Source: Ruania rhizosphaerae (lineage in GTDB: Bacteria > Actinomycetota > Actinomycetes > Actinomycetales > Beutenbergiaceae). From it: DNA of 64,000 nucleotides. Positions 28,848 through 37,307 of this stretch are shown here, in pieces (the stretch's first letter is position 1; each line of letters begins with the position of its first letter). Made by a program: the position numbers and the translations under genes. The notes beneath the pieces are model-generated. The model was not told the origin of the DNA and made no database searches. It worked only from the letters and a program-made list of their open reading frames with translations. The stretch spans positions 682,001 to 746,000 of the forward strand of contig NZ_VSMB01000001.1 of NCBI RefSeq assembly GCF_009805705.1, in the 5' to 3' direction.

Positions 28848-31259
28848 ATCAACCCCACGGCACCTGCACGTGACCTGCGGGTTGAGTATGCGGCAGAGCC
28901 GCTCGGTCTGGACGAACGCCGGCCCCGGCTGTCCTGGCGGATCCCTGGTGACGCGGTCCAGGGATCCGCACAGGTCGTCGTCTCCATTGAGAACCTGGAC
29001 CACTCGCTGTCCGAAGAGGCTGTCTGGGATGCGACGGTGGAGGACTCGACCTCAGATGGACTCGAGTATCGCGGAACCGAACTCCAGGCGTTTACGCGAT
29101 ACGCGTGGCGCGTGCGTTGGTACGACGGTCAGGGTGTGGCGGCGCCGTGGTCTGCCTGGAGTTGGTGGGAGATGGGGCCGATCGACGAGATGGACTGGTC
29201 CGGAGTTGAGTGGATCGGCGCGAACTCGACGCACGAGGGCTTGGTCCCTGCACCCTTGCTGAGGGCGGAGTTCAGCGTTCCGGAGATGCCGATCCGTGCG
29301 CGTGCCTACGTAAGTGCGCCCGGGACCGCTGCTCTGCATGTGAATGGCCAGCAGGTGGGCACGGCGGTGCTCGACCCTGCGGCTACCCGGTTCGATCGCA
29401 CCGTCTTGTTCAGCAGTTACGACATCGACGGTGCGGTCGTTCCGGGCCGCAACCTCGTGGGAATCGTGCTAGGCCGAGGGAAGTACGCCGAGGCGCGAGA
29501 GAGTGTCTGGTTGTGGCACGAGGCACCGTGGTGGGACCAGCCGAAGGCACTGGTCATGCTCCGCCTGGAGTGTGCGGACGGTTTCGTCCGGCATGTGTGC
29601 TCTGATCCCGCGTGGGAGTGGATCGATGGCCCCGTTCGTGCGGACTCTTTGCTTGGCGGTGAGGAGTTCGATGCGTCATACAAGCGTGACGGATGGACCG
29701 ATCCCACACAGACGTACGGTGATGTGAAGTGGCAGTCCACCCAACGGGCTGCGGCACCAGCAGGTGAGCTACGAGCACAGCGGCAGCAGCCTATCCGGGT
29801 CATCGGAACGCTCCCGCCGGTTGGTCGGACGACGCCCCGACCGGGTACGTCCGTCGTCGATTTCGGACGCCAACTCGCCGGCTGGGTCCGACTGGAGACG
29901 ACAGCCACCGATCAGACCATCACCGTTGCCTACGGAGAGAAGCTGCTACCTGGCGGCCTTGTGGACATCGAGCAGAACTTTATCCAGGCTCGAATGCAGG
30001 TCGATACGGTGCGACCTGCCGGACGCAGCCTCACGCATGAGCCTCGGTTCTCCTACAAGGGCTTCCGCTATGTGCAGATCGACTGTGCTGACCCCGCCGC
30101 AGACATCACAGTCGAGGCGCGTCTGGCTCACACGGACGTCGCTTCCATTGCCGACTTCCGCTGCTCGGAACCGTTGCTCAATCAGATCCACGAAGCCTCA
30201 CGCCGATCCATCCTGGAAAATCTGCACGGAATCTCGACCGACACTCCGATCTACGAGAAGAACGGTTGGACCGGGGACGCCTATCTGTCGTTGTACCCGT
30301 CGATGATCAATTTCGATATGCCGCGGTTCTACACCAAGTGGCTGCAGGACATCGCGGACTGTCAACGGCCTACGGGTGAGTTCCCCTCCATCATCCCGGC
30401 TGCGGAGTGGGGGTACACGGACAGCACCAACCGTGTGAAGGCACCGATCCCTGCTTGGGATATTGCCTACGCCGAGATCGCTTGGGCGCTCTATTGGTAC
30501 CACGGGGACGTGCGCGTCCTGGACGATCACTACCCACGCCTTCGCCGATACCTCCAGTTCCTGGTCGATCGTTATCCAGACCTGATCGCTACGGGAGGCC
30601 TGGGTGACTGGCATCCGCCCTACATCCGCCGTCTGTGCCCTGAAGGCCATGCGCTCTATAGCACCGCCTACTTCTTTCACTGGGCCGTGCTTCTCGCGAA
30701 GATCGCCAGGGTTCTCGGCAAGGCAACGGAGGCTGATGGGTGGAGCCGGCTGGCCGCTCGGATCTATGCCGCCTTCAACAAGGTGTTTGGACGCCCTGTG
30801 GACGGCCAGTATGCGGGGGAGCCGCGTGTCGGCTACCGACAGGCGCCGAACGTTGTGGCCCTCGGGCTCGGACTCGTCCCTGAGGAGCAACAGGCACATA
30901 TTATTGATGCGCTGATCGCTGATCTCAAGCGGCGCGAGCACCATCTCGATACGGGTTCCTACGGAACGCGGTTCTTGTTCGAGGTGCTGACCCGGTACGG
31001 ACACGTCGACGATGCCTTCGACATACTCACCCGGACCGATCACCCGTCGTACGGGTACTGGTTCGCGCGGGGGGAGAGCACCCTGTGGGAGGGCTGCACG
31101 CCGCAGGGCGATGTGGAGGTCGCCTGGGAACAGAGCTCAGCCGCATGGCAGACAATGGTCACCGTGCCGGCCAACACGAGCGCTGAACTTCACCTTCCCG
31201 ACGGACGCGCGCTCACGGTGGAAGCCAGACACCACACCTTCCAAGGACAGCACCGATGA
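28848..31259 (+). CDS. GH78-like alpha-L-rhamnosidase, probable ATC start
   Basis: 803 residues if begun at ATC 28848. The domains are an N-terminal Ig-like part (L-R-V-E-Y-A-A-E-P-L-G-L-D, R-P-R-L-S-W-R), a rhamnosidase N-domain and beta-sandwich, an (alpha/alpha)6 barrel with E470-K-N-G-W-T-G-D477 typical of the active site, and a C-terminal beta domain. No signal peptide: cytoplasmic. AGGAGG at 28837-28842 sits 5 nt before ATC, but the first in-frame ATG is 29037, inside the first domain. So the gene uses a rare ATC start or its ATG has mutated. The repeat border is 16 bp upstream. Confidence 0.85.
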   Translation: MNPTAPARDLRVEYAAEPLGLDERRPRLSWRIPGDAVQGSAQVVVSIENLDHSLSEEAVWDATVEDSTSDGLEYRGTELQAFTRYAWRVRWYDGQGVAAPWSAWSWWEMGPIDEMDWSGVEWIGANSTHEGLVPAPLLRAEFSVPEMPIRARAYVSAPGTAALHVNGQQVGTAVLDPAATRFDRTVLFSSYDIDGAVVPGRNLVGIVLGRGKYAEARESVWLWHEAPWWDQPKALVMLRLECADGFVRHVCSDPAWEWIDGPVRADSLLGGEEFDASYKRDGWTDPTQTYGDVKWQSTQRAAAPAGELRAQRQQPIRVIGTLPPVGRTTPRPGTSVVDFGRQLAGWVRLETTATDQTITVAYGEKLLPGGLVDIEQNFIQARMQVDTVRPAGRSLTHEPRFSYKGFRYVQIDCADPAADITVEARLAHTDVASIADFRCSEPLLNQIHEASRRSILENLHGISTDTPIYEKNGWTGDAYLSLYPSMINFDMPRFYTKWLQDIADCQRPTGEFPSIIPAAEWGYTDSTNRVKAPIPAWDIAYAEIAWALYWYHGDVRVLDDHYPRLRRYLQFLVDRYPDLIATGGLGDWHPPYIRRLCPEGHALYSTAYFFHWAVLLAKIARVLGKATEADGWSRLAARIYAAFNKVFGRPVDGQYAGEPRVGYRQAPNVVALGLGLVPEEQQAHIIDALIADLKRREHHLDTGSYGTRFLFEVLTRYGHVDDAFDILTRTDHPSYGYWFARGESTLWEGCTPQGDVEVAWEQSSAAWQTMVTVPANTSAELHLPDGRALTVEARHHTFQGQHR

Positions 31260-31948
31260 GTCAGCAACCACGTTGGTATCGCGTCATGGCGTGGCTGAGC
31301 GGCGCCGTCTGGTTGACCGGCGTCTGGATCGTGACGAGCTTGCCGATCGTGACCGCGCCCGGTGCCATGGTGGCGCTCCACGATGGAGGTGGCCAGCTCT
31401 CCCGCGGTGAGATCCCGAGCTGGGTGCGATACCGCAAGGTCCTCAGTCGGAAGTGGCGCCCGGCGTGGGTGGTGGCGGTTGCCTGCCTGACTCCATGGGT
31501 CGCCGCCGTTGCGGTGCTCATGATCGCCGTTCAGCAGGCCTCGCCCATCCTGGGCGGTGTCGCGCTCGCTCTCGGTGTGTTGGCGGGCATGGCGAACGCC
31601 GTCGGTTGGTATGTCGTTGCGATCACCGACGGGTCGGTCCGTTCCATGCTGCACCGAACTGTCCTTGCGCTGTCGCTGCGACCGATCTCGGCCGTGATCA
31701 TGTCGCTCCCATGGTGGCTCGGTGCCGCCGTGGTCGTGATGGCCCCCGCGCGGGTCGTCGTGGTCGCGGCCATTGTCGCGGTCTCGGTGAGCGCGGCCGT
31801 CGCGAGCATGATCGCCCGGAGCCATCGGCCGCTCGCGTCCTGCACAACCGTGCGGCAGCGCGTATCTGCTGGTGTGCTGGAGCCACGTATTGGTCGCTGG
31901 GACGGGGACTTGGTGTCCGCGACAGACAGCGACGAACGGGCAGAATGA
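31256..31948 (+). CDS. YesL/DUF624-like membrane protein
   Basis: 230 residues with about five TM helices (for example W-L-S-G-A-V-W-L-T-G-V-W-I-V) and the family's typical first-helix region followed by short basic loops. YesL-type proteins are commonly found in rhamnogalacturonan and other glycan-uptake operons of Gram-positives; their exact role is unknown. The start overlaps the GH78 stop by 4 nt, so the two are co-translated. Confidence 0.65.
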   Translation: MSQQPRWYRVMAWLSGAVWLTGVWIVTSLPIVTAPGAMVALHDGGGQLSRGEIPSWVRYRKVLSRKWRPAWVVAVACLTPWVAAVAVLMIAVQQASPILGGVALALGVLAGMANAVGWYVVAITDGSVRSMLHRTVLALSLRPISAVIMSLPWWLGAAVVVMAPARVVVVAAIVAVSVSAAVASMIARSHRPLASCTTVRQRVSAGVLEPRIGRWDGDLVSATDSDERAE

Positions 31949-32313
31949 CGGGGTCGCATCGGAGACGTGACAACGTCGGTGGCAGACGTCGGCGCCCCTG
32001 ACGGCGAGTTGCGTAGTACATGTCTCTCACACCACCGCGGGTCGTCTGCAACTGTGCCCAGGGCGACGCGGCAGTGTCCGGATCCGGTCACCCTCCGCTG
32101 AACTCAGTGCGGTCGGCGGCGTGGCGGACTGGTGGAGCCGCCTGACTTCACACCGTGGCACGCCTGTGGCGTCCGGGTGCGGGCAGGAAACCGATGACGT
32201 TATCCTGGCGAAAGGTTTTTCATGTCCGGGTCGTCGTTCGGCATCGAGTCCACGTCGAACAGTTGTCGTGAGCACGTTGCGTTGCCGCCGGTGCGGCTCG
32301 CGGGAAGGGGTCT
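31949..32313. other. Gene-free stretch before LacI-2
   Basis: 365 bp without a supported gene. Near its right end CGAAAGGTTTTTCA (32209-32222) resembles the LacI-2 operator type seen at 35111 and 35395, so it may be an autoregulatory site. GGGAAGGGG at 32302-32310 is the ribosome site of the regulator. Confidence 0.45.
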
Positions 32314-33366
32314 GTGGTGAGCGGCGGTGGTAAGCGGCGTGTCGACATCCGCGAGGTGGCCAACGAAGCCGGCGTTGCGATCTCGACCGTGTCGAACGCG
32401 CTCAACCGCCCGGAGCGGGTCACCGCGGCGACCAGGGATCGCGTGATTGAGGTGGCGCAGCGACTCGGCTACGTGCCAAACGCGTCGGCGCGCCAACTCC
32501 GAGGGCACGGCGGTCGGATGGTCGGTGCTGTCCTGCTCGACACTGCGAACCCGTACTACAGCGAACTCGTGCGTGGAATGGAGGATCGGCTCGCGCTGGA
32601 CGACTTCCTGCTGGTCGTGTGTAGCTCAGATCGAGATCCTGAACGCGAGGGACGCTATCTGCGTTCTCTCCGTGAACGCAACGTTGAGGCCGCGCTTGTG
32701 ACCCCCGCCGAGGACGACATCAGCGAGCTGGAAGCGTTCGGCGCGACAACACCCATCGTGTTGCTTGATCGCCCTCGGCCGGACCGGACGATGTGCTCAG
32801 TCCATGTTGACGATGTGCGCGGCGGCGTGCTGGGCGCAGCACATCTGCTCTCCCTGGGCCATCGGCGGATTGCGTTCGTGAATGGACCGCGGTCCATACA
32901 CGCCTGTGTCGATCGTGCCGCAGGGGTCACAACAGCGTTGGAGGAGGCCGGCGTCGATCCTCGAACCGCCCTCCTGGAGATCAACACCGATCAGCTCAAT
33001 GCCGATGGTGGCGAACTCGCACTGGAGAGTGTGCTCGCGGACGCCGACCCGCCGACAGCGATCTTCTGTATCAACGATCTTGTAGCGCTCGGCGTGATCC
33101 GGGGGGCACGGAAGCGAGGGTTGAAGATTCCTGACGACCTTGCGGTGGTCGGCTACGACGACGTGGAGTTCGCAGCGATGTTGATGCCACCGCTGACCTC
33201 GATACGGCAGCCCAAGTATCAGGTAGGTAGAGCCGCCGCAGAGCTGCTGCTGGCCGAAGCGTCACAGGATCCTGACCATCGGCACCACGATCGACTGTTC
33301 CAGCCCGAACTGGTCGTTCGCGAGACAAGCCAGGCTGATCGCCAGCCACGGGTCGTCCTGCCGTAG
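32314..33366 (+). CDS. LacI-family transcriptional regulator 2
   Basis: 350 residues with headpiece V-D-I-R-E-V-A-N-E-A-G-V-A-I-S-T-V-S-N-A-L-N-R-P, hinge N-A-S-A-R-Q-L-R and effector domain. It is closely similar to regulator 1 over its whole length, so the two are probably paralogues, but the recognition helix reads I-S-T instead of V-A-T. Start GTG 32314 (GTG 32317 equally possible). Likely targets are the convergent sulfatase at 33393 and the GH-A/ARH/transporter operon at 35487, both preceded by AAAACGTTT-type operators. Confidence 0.93.
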   Translation: MVSGGGKRRVDIREVANEAGVAISTVSNALNRPERVTAATRDRVIEVAQRLGYVPNASARQLRGHGGRMVGAVLLDTANPYYSELVRGMEDRLALDDFLLVVCSSDRDPEREGRYLRSLRERNVEAALVTPAEDDISELEAFGATTPIVLLDRPRPDRTMCSVHVDDVRGGVLGAAHLLSLGHRRIAFVNGPRSIHACVDRAAGVTTALEEAGVDPRTALLEINTDQLNADGGELALESVLADADPPTAIFCINDLVALGVIRGARKRGLKIPDDLAVVGYDDVEFAAMLMPPLTSIRQPKYQVGRAAAELLLAEASQDPDHRHHDRLFQPELVVRETSQADRQPRVVLP

Positions 33367-33392
33367 GGGGGTACGTGGGACGGGTGAGCTGG

Positions 33393-35018
33393 CTACGCCA
33401 GGTGCGGCTGGAGCTGGTCGAAGGGAATTACGCCGCAGCGTGCCGCCCACTGCTCGTATGCGGTGCGTAGGTCGTTCACCACGTCCGGATACTGCGACGC
33501 GAGATCGCACAGCTCGGAGCGATCCTGCTCGAGGTTGTAGAGCTCCCAATCTCCCGGATAGGTGCGAACCAGCTTCCACGCGCCATATCGCGCCGCTGCG
33601 TTTCCCAGGTGTTCCCAGAACAGCATTCGAGATCCAGACGATTCATGAGTAAGCCCATGCCACGTTGGCAACATGCTGACGCCCTCGAGCGGTAGGAGGT
33701 CGCGGCCCAGAAGACTGTGGGGGTATGTGATGCCCGCTGCCTCAAGGATGGTGGGCATCAGGTCGGTGAGTTGGTGCGGTGTGTCCCGAACGACGCCTCC
33801 GTCGCGAATCCCGTCGGGCCAGTGAGCGATGAACGGAGCGGCGATCCCGCCCTCGTGCACGAATGACTTGTGCTCCCGAAACGGAGCGTTGGAGAGATTT
33901 GACCACGCGCGGCCGTAGCTGGCCCACGTGTTCTCGGGCCCTGGAGAGATGGCAGGACTATCGCCGCGTTGGATGGGTTCGCCCGACCGCGTTCGTCGAT
34001 TGAGCGCTGGGAGACGTTGAGCCATGGCGTCGTCGATGATCCCTACCGGCTGAGACTCGGCGGAGCCGCCGTTATCGGAGAGGAAGATCACGATGGTGTT
34101 GTCGAGCTGGCCCTGCCTCTCCAGGGTGTGCACGATCTGGCCGATCCCGGCGTCCATGCGTGTCACCTGTGCTGCGTAGACCTCCATGCGCCTGGCCTGC
34201 CACTGCTTGTGTGAGGCTTCGTCCCAGGGCTCGGCGAGGGGGTCGCGTCCGCTCAGCCCGCAATCGGGAGCCAGGATTCCTTGCGAGATGAGCCGATCGA
34301 GGCGTGTCGAGCGCAGCGCGTCCCAACCTGCATCGAATCGACCGCGGTAGCGGTCAACGTCCTCCTCCTTGGCGTGAAGCGGCCAGTGCGGCGCCGTGTA
34401 GGCGACGTAACAGAAGAACGGCTTGTCTGGCGAGTCCTCGCAGTGCCGCGAGATGAAAGAGGACGTGGCATCGCTGATGGCGTCCGTGTAGAACCAATCA
34501 TCCGGCAGCGATGACTCAGGCACGGGTTCCTCATCGCGTGTGAGCGTCGCAGGTGCGAAGTAGCTTCCGGCGCCGGCTATGGTCCCGAAGAAGCCATCGA
34601 ACCCACGCTCTGTCGGCCAGGCGCCGTCGGGCTCGTTGAAGTTGCCTGTGAGATGCCACTTGCCGCTCAGGTGGCTGCGGTATCCGTGAGCGCCGAGAAC
34701 TTCGGCCATCGTCACGCACCGGTCATTCAAGGTTCCCGGGTACCCCCACGGGCGCTGGTCCTTCACCAGGATGCCGATGCCGGTTTGGTGTGGGTGCAGC
34801 CCCGTGAGCAGCGATGCGCGTGAGGGAGAGCACTTCGCAGTGTTGTAGAAGTTGGACAGTCGCAGGCCCGATCGGGCAAGTCTGTCCAGGTTTGGGGTGT
34901 CGATGTCGCCCCCGTAGGAACCAAGGTCTGAGAACCCTAGATCGTCGGCCAGGATCACGACCACGTTGGGAGCGGGAGATTCGGCTGTGACCGACTGTTC
35001 CCCCTGGGCGCATGGCAT
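33393..35018 (-). CDS. Sulfatase (CSPSR type), cytoplasmic
   Basis: 541 residues, arylsulfatase fold. The active-site motif C63-S-P-S-R is complete, metal ligands are in I-L-A-D-D-L-G-F and F-L-S-D-N-G-G, and the His/Lys pair is in G-K-W-H-L. No signal peptide. The ATG at 35018 is used; a GTG nine codons later is possible. A promoter and operator for LacI-2 lie upstream (35111-35157), divergent from the GH-A operon, so both are probably induced together. Confidence 0.9.
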   Translation of the reverse strand: MPCAQGEQSVTAESPAPNVVVILADDLGFSDLGSYGGDIDTPNLDRLARSGLRLSNFYNTAKCSPSRASLLTGLHPHQTGIGILVKDQRPWGYPGTLNDRCVTMAEVLGAHGYRSHLSGKWHLTGNFNEPDGAWPTERGFDGFFGTIAGAGSYFAPATLTRDEEPVPESSLPDDWFYTDAISDATSSFISRHCEDSPDKPFFCYVAYTAPHWPLHAKEEDVDRYRGRFDAGWDALRSTRLDRLISQGILAPDCGLSGRDPLAEPWDEASHKQWQARRMEVYAAQVTRMDAGIGQIVHTLERQGQLDNTIVIFLSDNGGSAESQPVGIIDDAMAQRLPALNRRTRSGEPIQRGDSPAISPGPENTWASYGRAWSNLSNAPFREHKSFVHEGGIAAPFIAHWPDGIRDGGVVRDTPHQLTDLMPTILEAAGITYPHSLLGRDLLPLEGVSMLPTWHGLTHESSGSRMLFWEHLGNAAARYGAWKLVRTYPGDWELYNLEQDRSELCDLASQYPDVVNDLRTAYEQWAARCGVIPFDQLQPHLA

Positions 35019-35110
35019 CTGCGTAGCATCCTCTCGTCACGGGGAGTCGGCCCGTAGCAGGACGGTGACAACGCCCGACGGGCGTGCCCGTGGCGTGCTG
35101 CCACCCTTGC

Positions 35111-35125
35111 CGAAAACGTTTCTTG
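35111..35125. promoter_or_regulatory. LacI-2 operator before the sulfatase
   Basis: CGAAAACGTTTCTTG, AT-rich with central CG. It lies just downstream of the -10 of the minus-strand promoter and resembles the site at 35395-35409. Confidence 0.7.
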
Positions 35126-35127
35126 CC

Positions 35128-35157
35128 ACCGTAGAAGTGTCTCGATCGGGGTGTCAA
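35128..35157 (-). promoter_or_regulatory. Promoter of the sulfatase gene
   Basis: Minus strand: TTGACA (35157-35152), 18-bp spacer, TACGGT (35133-35128). Identical -35/-10 hexamers and spacing to the divergent promoter at 35364-35393. Confidence 0.7.
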
Positions 35158-35363
35158 GCAGTCCGGTGGCCGCGGCTCGGTCTCCCTGGAGTCGTTCGCA
35201 GCGCCGCGCCCGGTGACCAACCTGGCAACGATTGAGGCACTTGCAGACGCGAGCAACGCGCCAGTCCCGCGCCAGTCTTCGACGCTTTGGCCTTCCGCAA
35301 CCTGCCTCGGTTCGTCTCTGGGTCCGCCGCATTCTGGTGTCGCCCGAAGGCAGGACTTGGCCC

Positions 35364-35393
35364 TTGACAGGGTCGCAGCAGCACGGCTACGGT
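35364..35393 (+). promoter_or_regulatory. Promoter of the GH-A/ARH/transporter operon
   Basis: TTGACA (35364-35369), 18-bp spacer, TACGGT (35388-35393), immediately followed by the operator. About 80 bp of leader separates it from the ATG at 35487. The ~200 bp between the two divergent promoters (35158-35363) shows nothing recognisable. Confidence 0.7.
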
Positions 35394-35394
35394 C

Positions 35395-35409
35395 AAAAAA
35401 CGTTTTTCG
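35395..35409. promoter_or_regulatory. LacI-2 operator before the GH-A operon
   Basis: AAAAAACGTTTTTCG, near-palindromic around the central CG, abutting the -10 of the promoter. A clear repression site. Confidence 0.75.
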
Positions 35410-35486
35410 CGATCTGGCGCTTCACGACCGAACCACGAGACAGATGGCGCCCCGCGACCGCATCGACCAATGGAGGTAGATCTCTC

Positions 35487-37307
35487 ATGACGGCAGACAA
35501 CCTGAAGCGTCGCACCGTGCTGCAGCTCGGCGCAGCGGGCGCAGCAGCGGGTACGGCGGGCACGCTCCTGGGTGCGCCCGCCGCGTATGGCGCATCGGAT
35601 CCGACCGCCTTCACCCTTGGTGAGGCGACCGGGAAGGTGCTTGCTCCGACCGACTTCGCCTTCAACGCACCGTTCCAGTTCACTGGGCTCTATCACGGGA
35701 CCCTGCCGGCGTCCGATCCGCGCTCCAAGCGGACTCAGTTCGCCGAGGCTCTGCAGCAGGCTGGTGTGCAGTCTCTTCGGTTCCCCGGCGGAACGCCTGC
35801 GCTGCTCTACATTCCCCAGGGCGAGGCGCACACCGAAGCTTTGGTGCGCGATCTCGCGGACCTCCACCCAGAAGAGGCGGCAAACAAGCACTACCAGCCA
35901 GACCGCTGGAGCCACAACTACTACGTGCGCGTGGAGGACTTCCTCGAGTTCTGCGAGGAGTTCGGATTTGAGCCCATCTACCAGGTCAACACGGCCTTCT
36001 ACTACGATGCGTCGGAACAGCGGACGTGGGCAATGGTGCCAAATCGGTGGGTGGTTCGACGCGATGGCAGCGTTGTGACCGAGTACTTCGACAGGCTTCG
36101 CATCGCTGAAGCGGCGGACGCCCTGGATACGCACATCGGCGACCTGCTCAGTCAGGGATTCAACCTTCGGTACTGGGAGATTGGCAACGAGGAGTTCGCT
36201 CAGTACGACACTGGCCGAGATTTCCTGAACGAGGGCAACGACGACGGCGAGATCGAGAACTATGCACGTGTGGTGGTTGAGCTCGGAAGAGTCATTCGCG
36301 CTCGTGTTCCTGAATCAACCATCTTGATCGGTGGGACTAGAAACTGGCGGGGTAACCCTTGGAATGTACCGCTCCTTGAGGCGATCGATGCACTCGATGG
36401 ATTAGACGTGGTCGATCACACCACATCACACTACCCGTTCAGCCGGGAGAATCGTCCGGATACGTCCGACCAGCCTCTCGAGGACTTCGTATCGACCGAT
36501 ATGGGGATTGTCACGAACATGCAAAATGCTCGTGCCGATTTGGACGAGAATGGGTTCCCGCACATCGGTGTGCAGATCACCGAAACATCTGCGTATCGAT
36601 TGCCCCACTGGAATGGTCGGGATGTGACCGCGACGTTTGCCCATGGTTTGGTGTGGGCCCACAATTTCGGACAGCTCATGTTCGAGACTGAGTCGTTCGT
36701 GAACGCAAAGCACGACTTGGAGTCGCCATTCTTTGGTGGCGTCATGTACAACGTCGTGATCGACCCTGCGCCAGCGCAGCGAGGTAAGCGAAACTTCCGC
36801 TGGATTGGTCCAGACGGTGAGTACAGTGACCCGCTAGTCACCGATCCAGAGGAGATACCGGAAGATCATTGGTTCAGGGATGAATACTACACATCGCCCC
36901 AGATGAAGATGTGTGGTCTGTTCAGCGGGGCCCTTGGAGGACGAATTGTTGCAGTGACACCGGGAAGTCTCGGACAGGACGTCTCGATGTTCGCAGCCCT
37001 GGTTCCTGCCCAGGGCTCGCAGGAAACGCTGATGGCATTCGTTGTCAATCGGTCGTCCGCCGCACAGGATGTCAGCGTCACATTTCCGGAATCTGGGTTT
37101 GTGTTGCTCTCGGATTCGCTCGAGACTCAGTCGGTCAGCGCGGGGGGTCAATGGGGGTTGGCCGGAGCGCTCTCCGGGGAGTACAGCGAGGAGTCAGGCT
37201 CTGCCCGGCTCTCTCGGGCCCGGGGGTCCGTGTCGAGCTTTGACCTGACAGTTCCAGGCTATTCGTTCACTCGGATTGCAGTCCGCTTAGGGCGTCGTCG
37301 CGCATGA
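35487..37307 (+). CDS. Tat-exported clan GH-A glycoside hydrolase (GH51/GH79-like), copy 1
   Basis: 606 residues. Twin-arginine signal K-R-R-T-V-L-Q-L-G with a cleavage-like P-A-A-Y-G-A. The barrel contains S-L-R-F-P-G-G, acid/base E235 in W-E-I-G-N-E-E and nucleophile E366 in Q-I-T-E-T-S; a C-terminal beta-sandwich follows. The motifs suit arabinofuranosidase or glucuronidase-like families, and the exact family is unsure. It should act outside the cell. ATG 35487 has GGAGG at 35472-35476. Paralogue at 42486. The stop overlaps the next start by 4 nt. Confidence 0.75.
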   Translation: MTADNLKRRTVLQLGAAGAAAGTAGTLLGAPAAYGASDPTAFTLGEATGKVLAPTDFAFNAPFQFTGLYHGTLPASDPRSKRTQFAEALQQAGVQSLRFPGGTPALLYIPQGEAHTEALVRDLADLHPEEAANKHYQPDRWSHNYYVRVEDFLEFCEEFGFEPIYQVNTAFYYDASEQRTWAMVPNRWVVRRDGSVVTEYFDRLRIAEAADALDTHIGDLLSQGFNLRYWEIGNEEFAQYDTGRDFLNEGNDDGEIENYARVVVELGRVIRARVPESTILIGGTRNWRGNPWNVPLLEAIDALDGLDVVDHTTSHYPFSRENRPDTSDQPLEDFVSTDMGIVTNMQNARADLDENGFPHIGVQITETSAYRLPHWNGRDVTATFAHGLVWAHNFGQLMFETESFVNAKHDLESPFFGGVMYNVVIDPAPAQRGKRNFRWIGPDGEYSDPLVTDPEEIPEDHWFRDEYYTSPQMKMCGLFSGALGGRIVAVTPGSLGQDVSMFAALVPAQGSQETLMAFVVNRSSAAQDVSVTFPESGFVLLSDSLETQSVSAGGQWGLAGALSGEYSEESGSARLSRARGSVSSFDLTVPGYSFTRIAVRLGRRRA

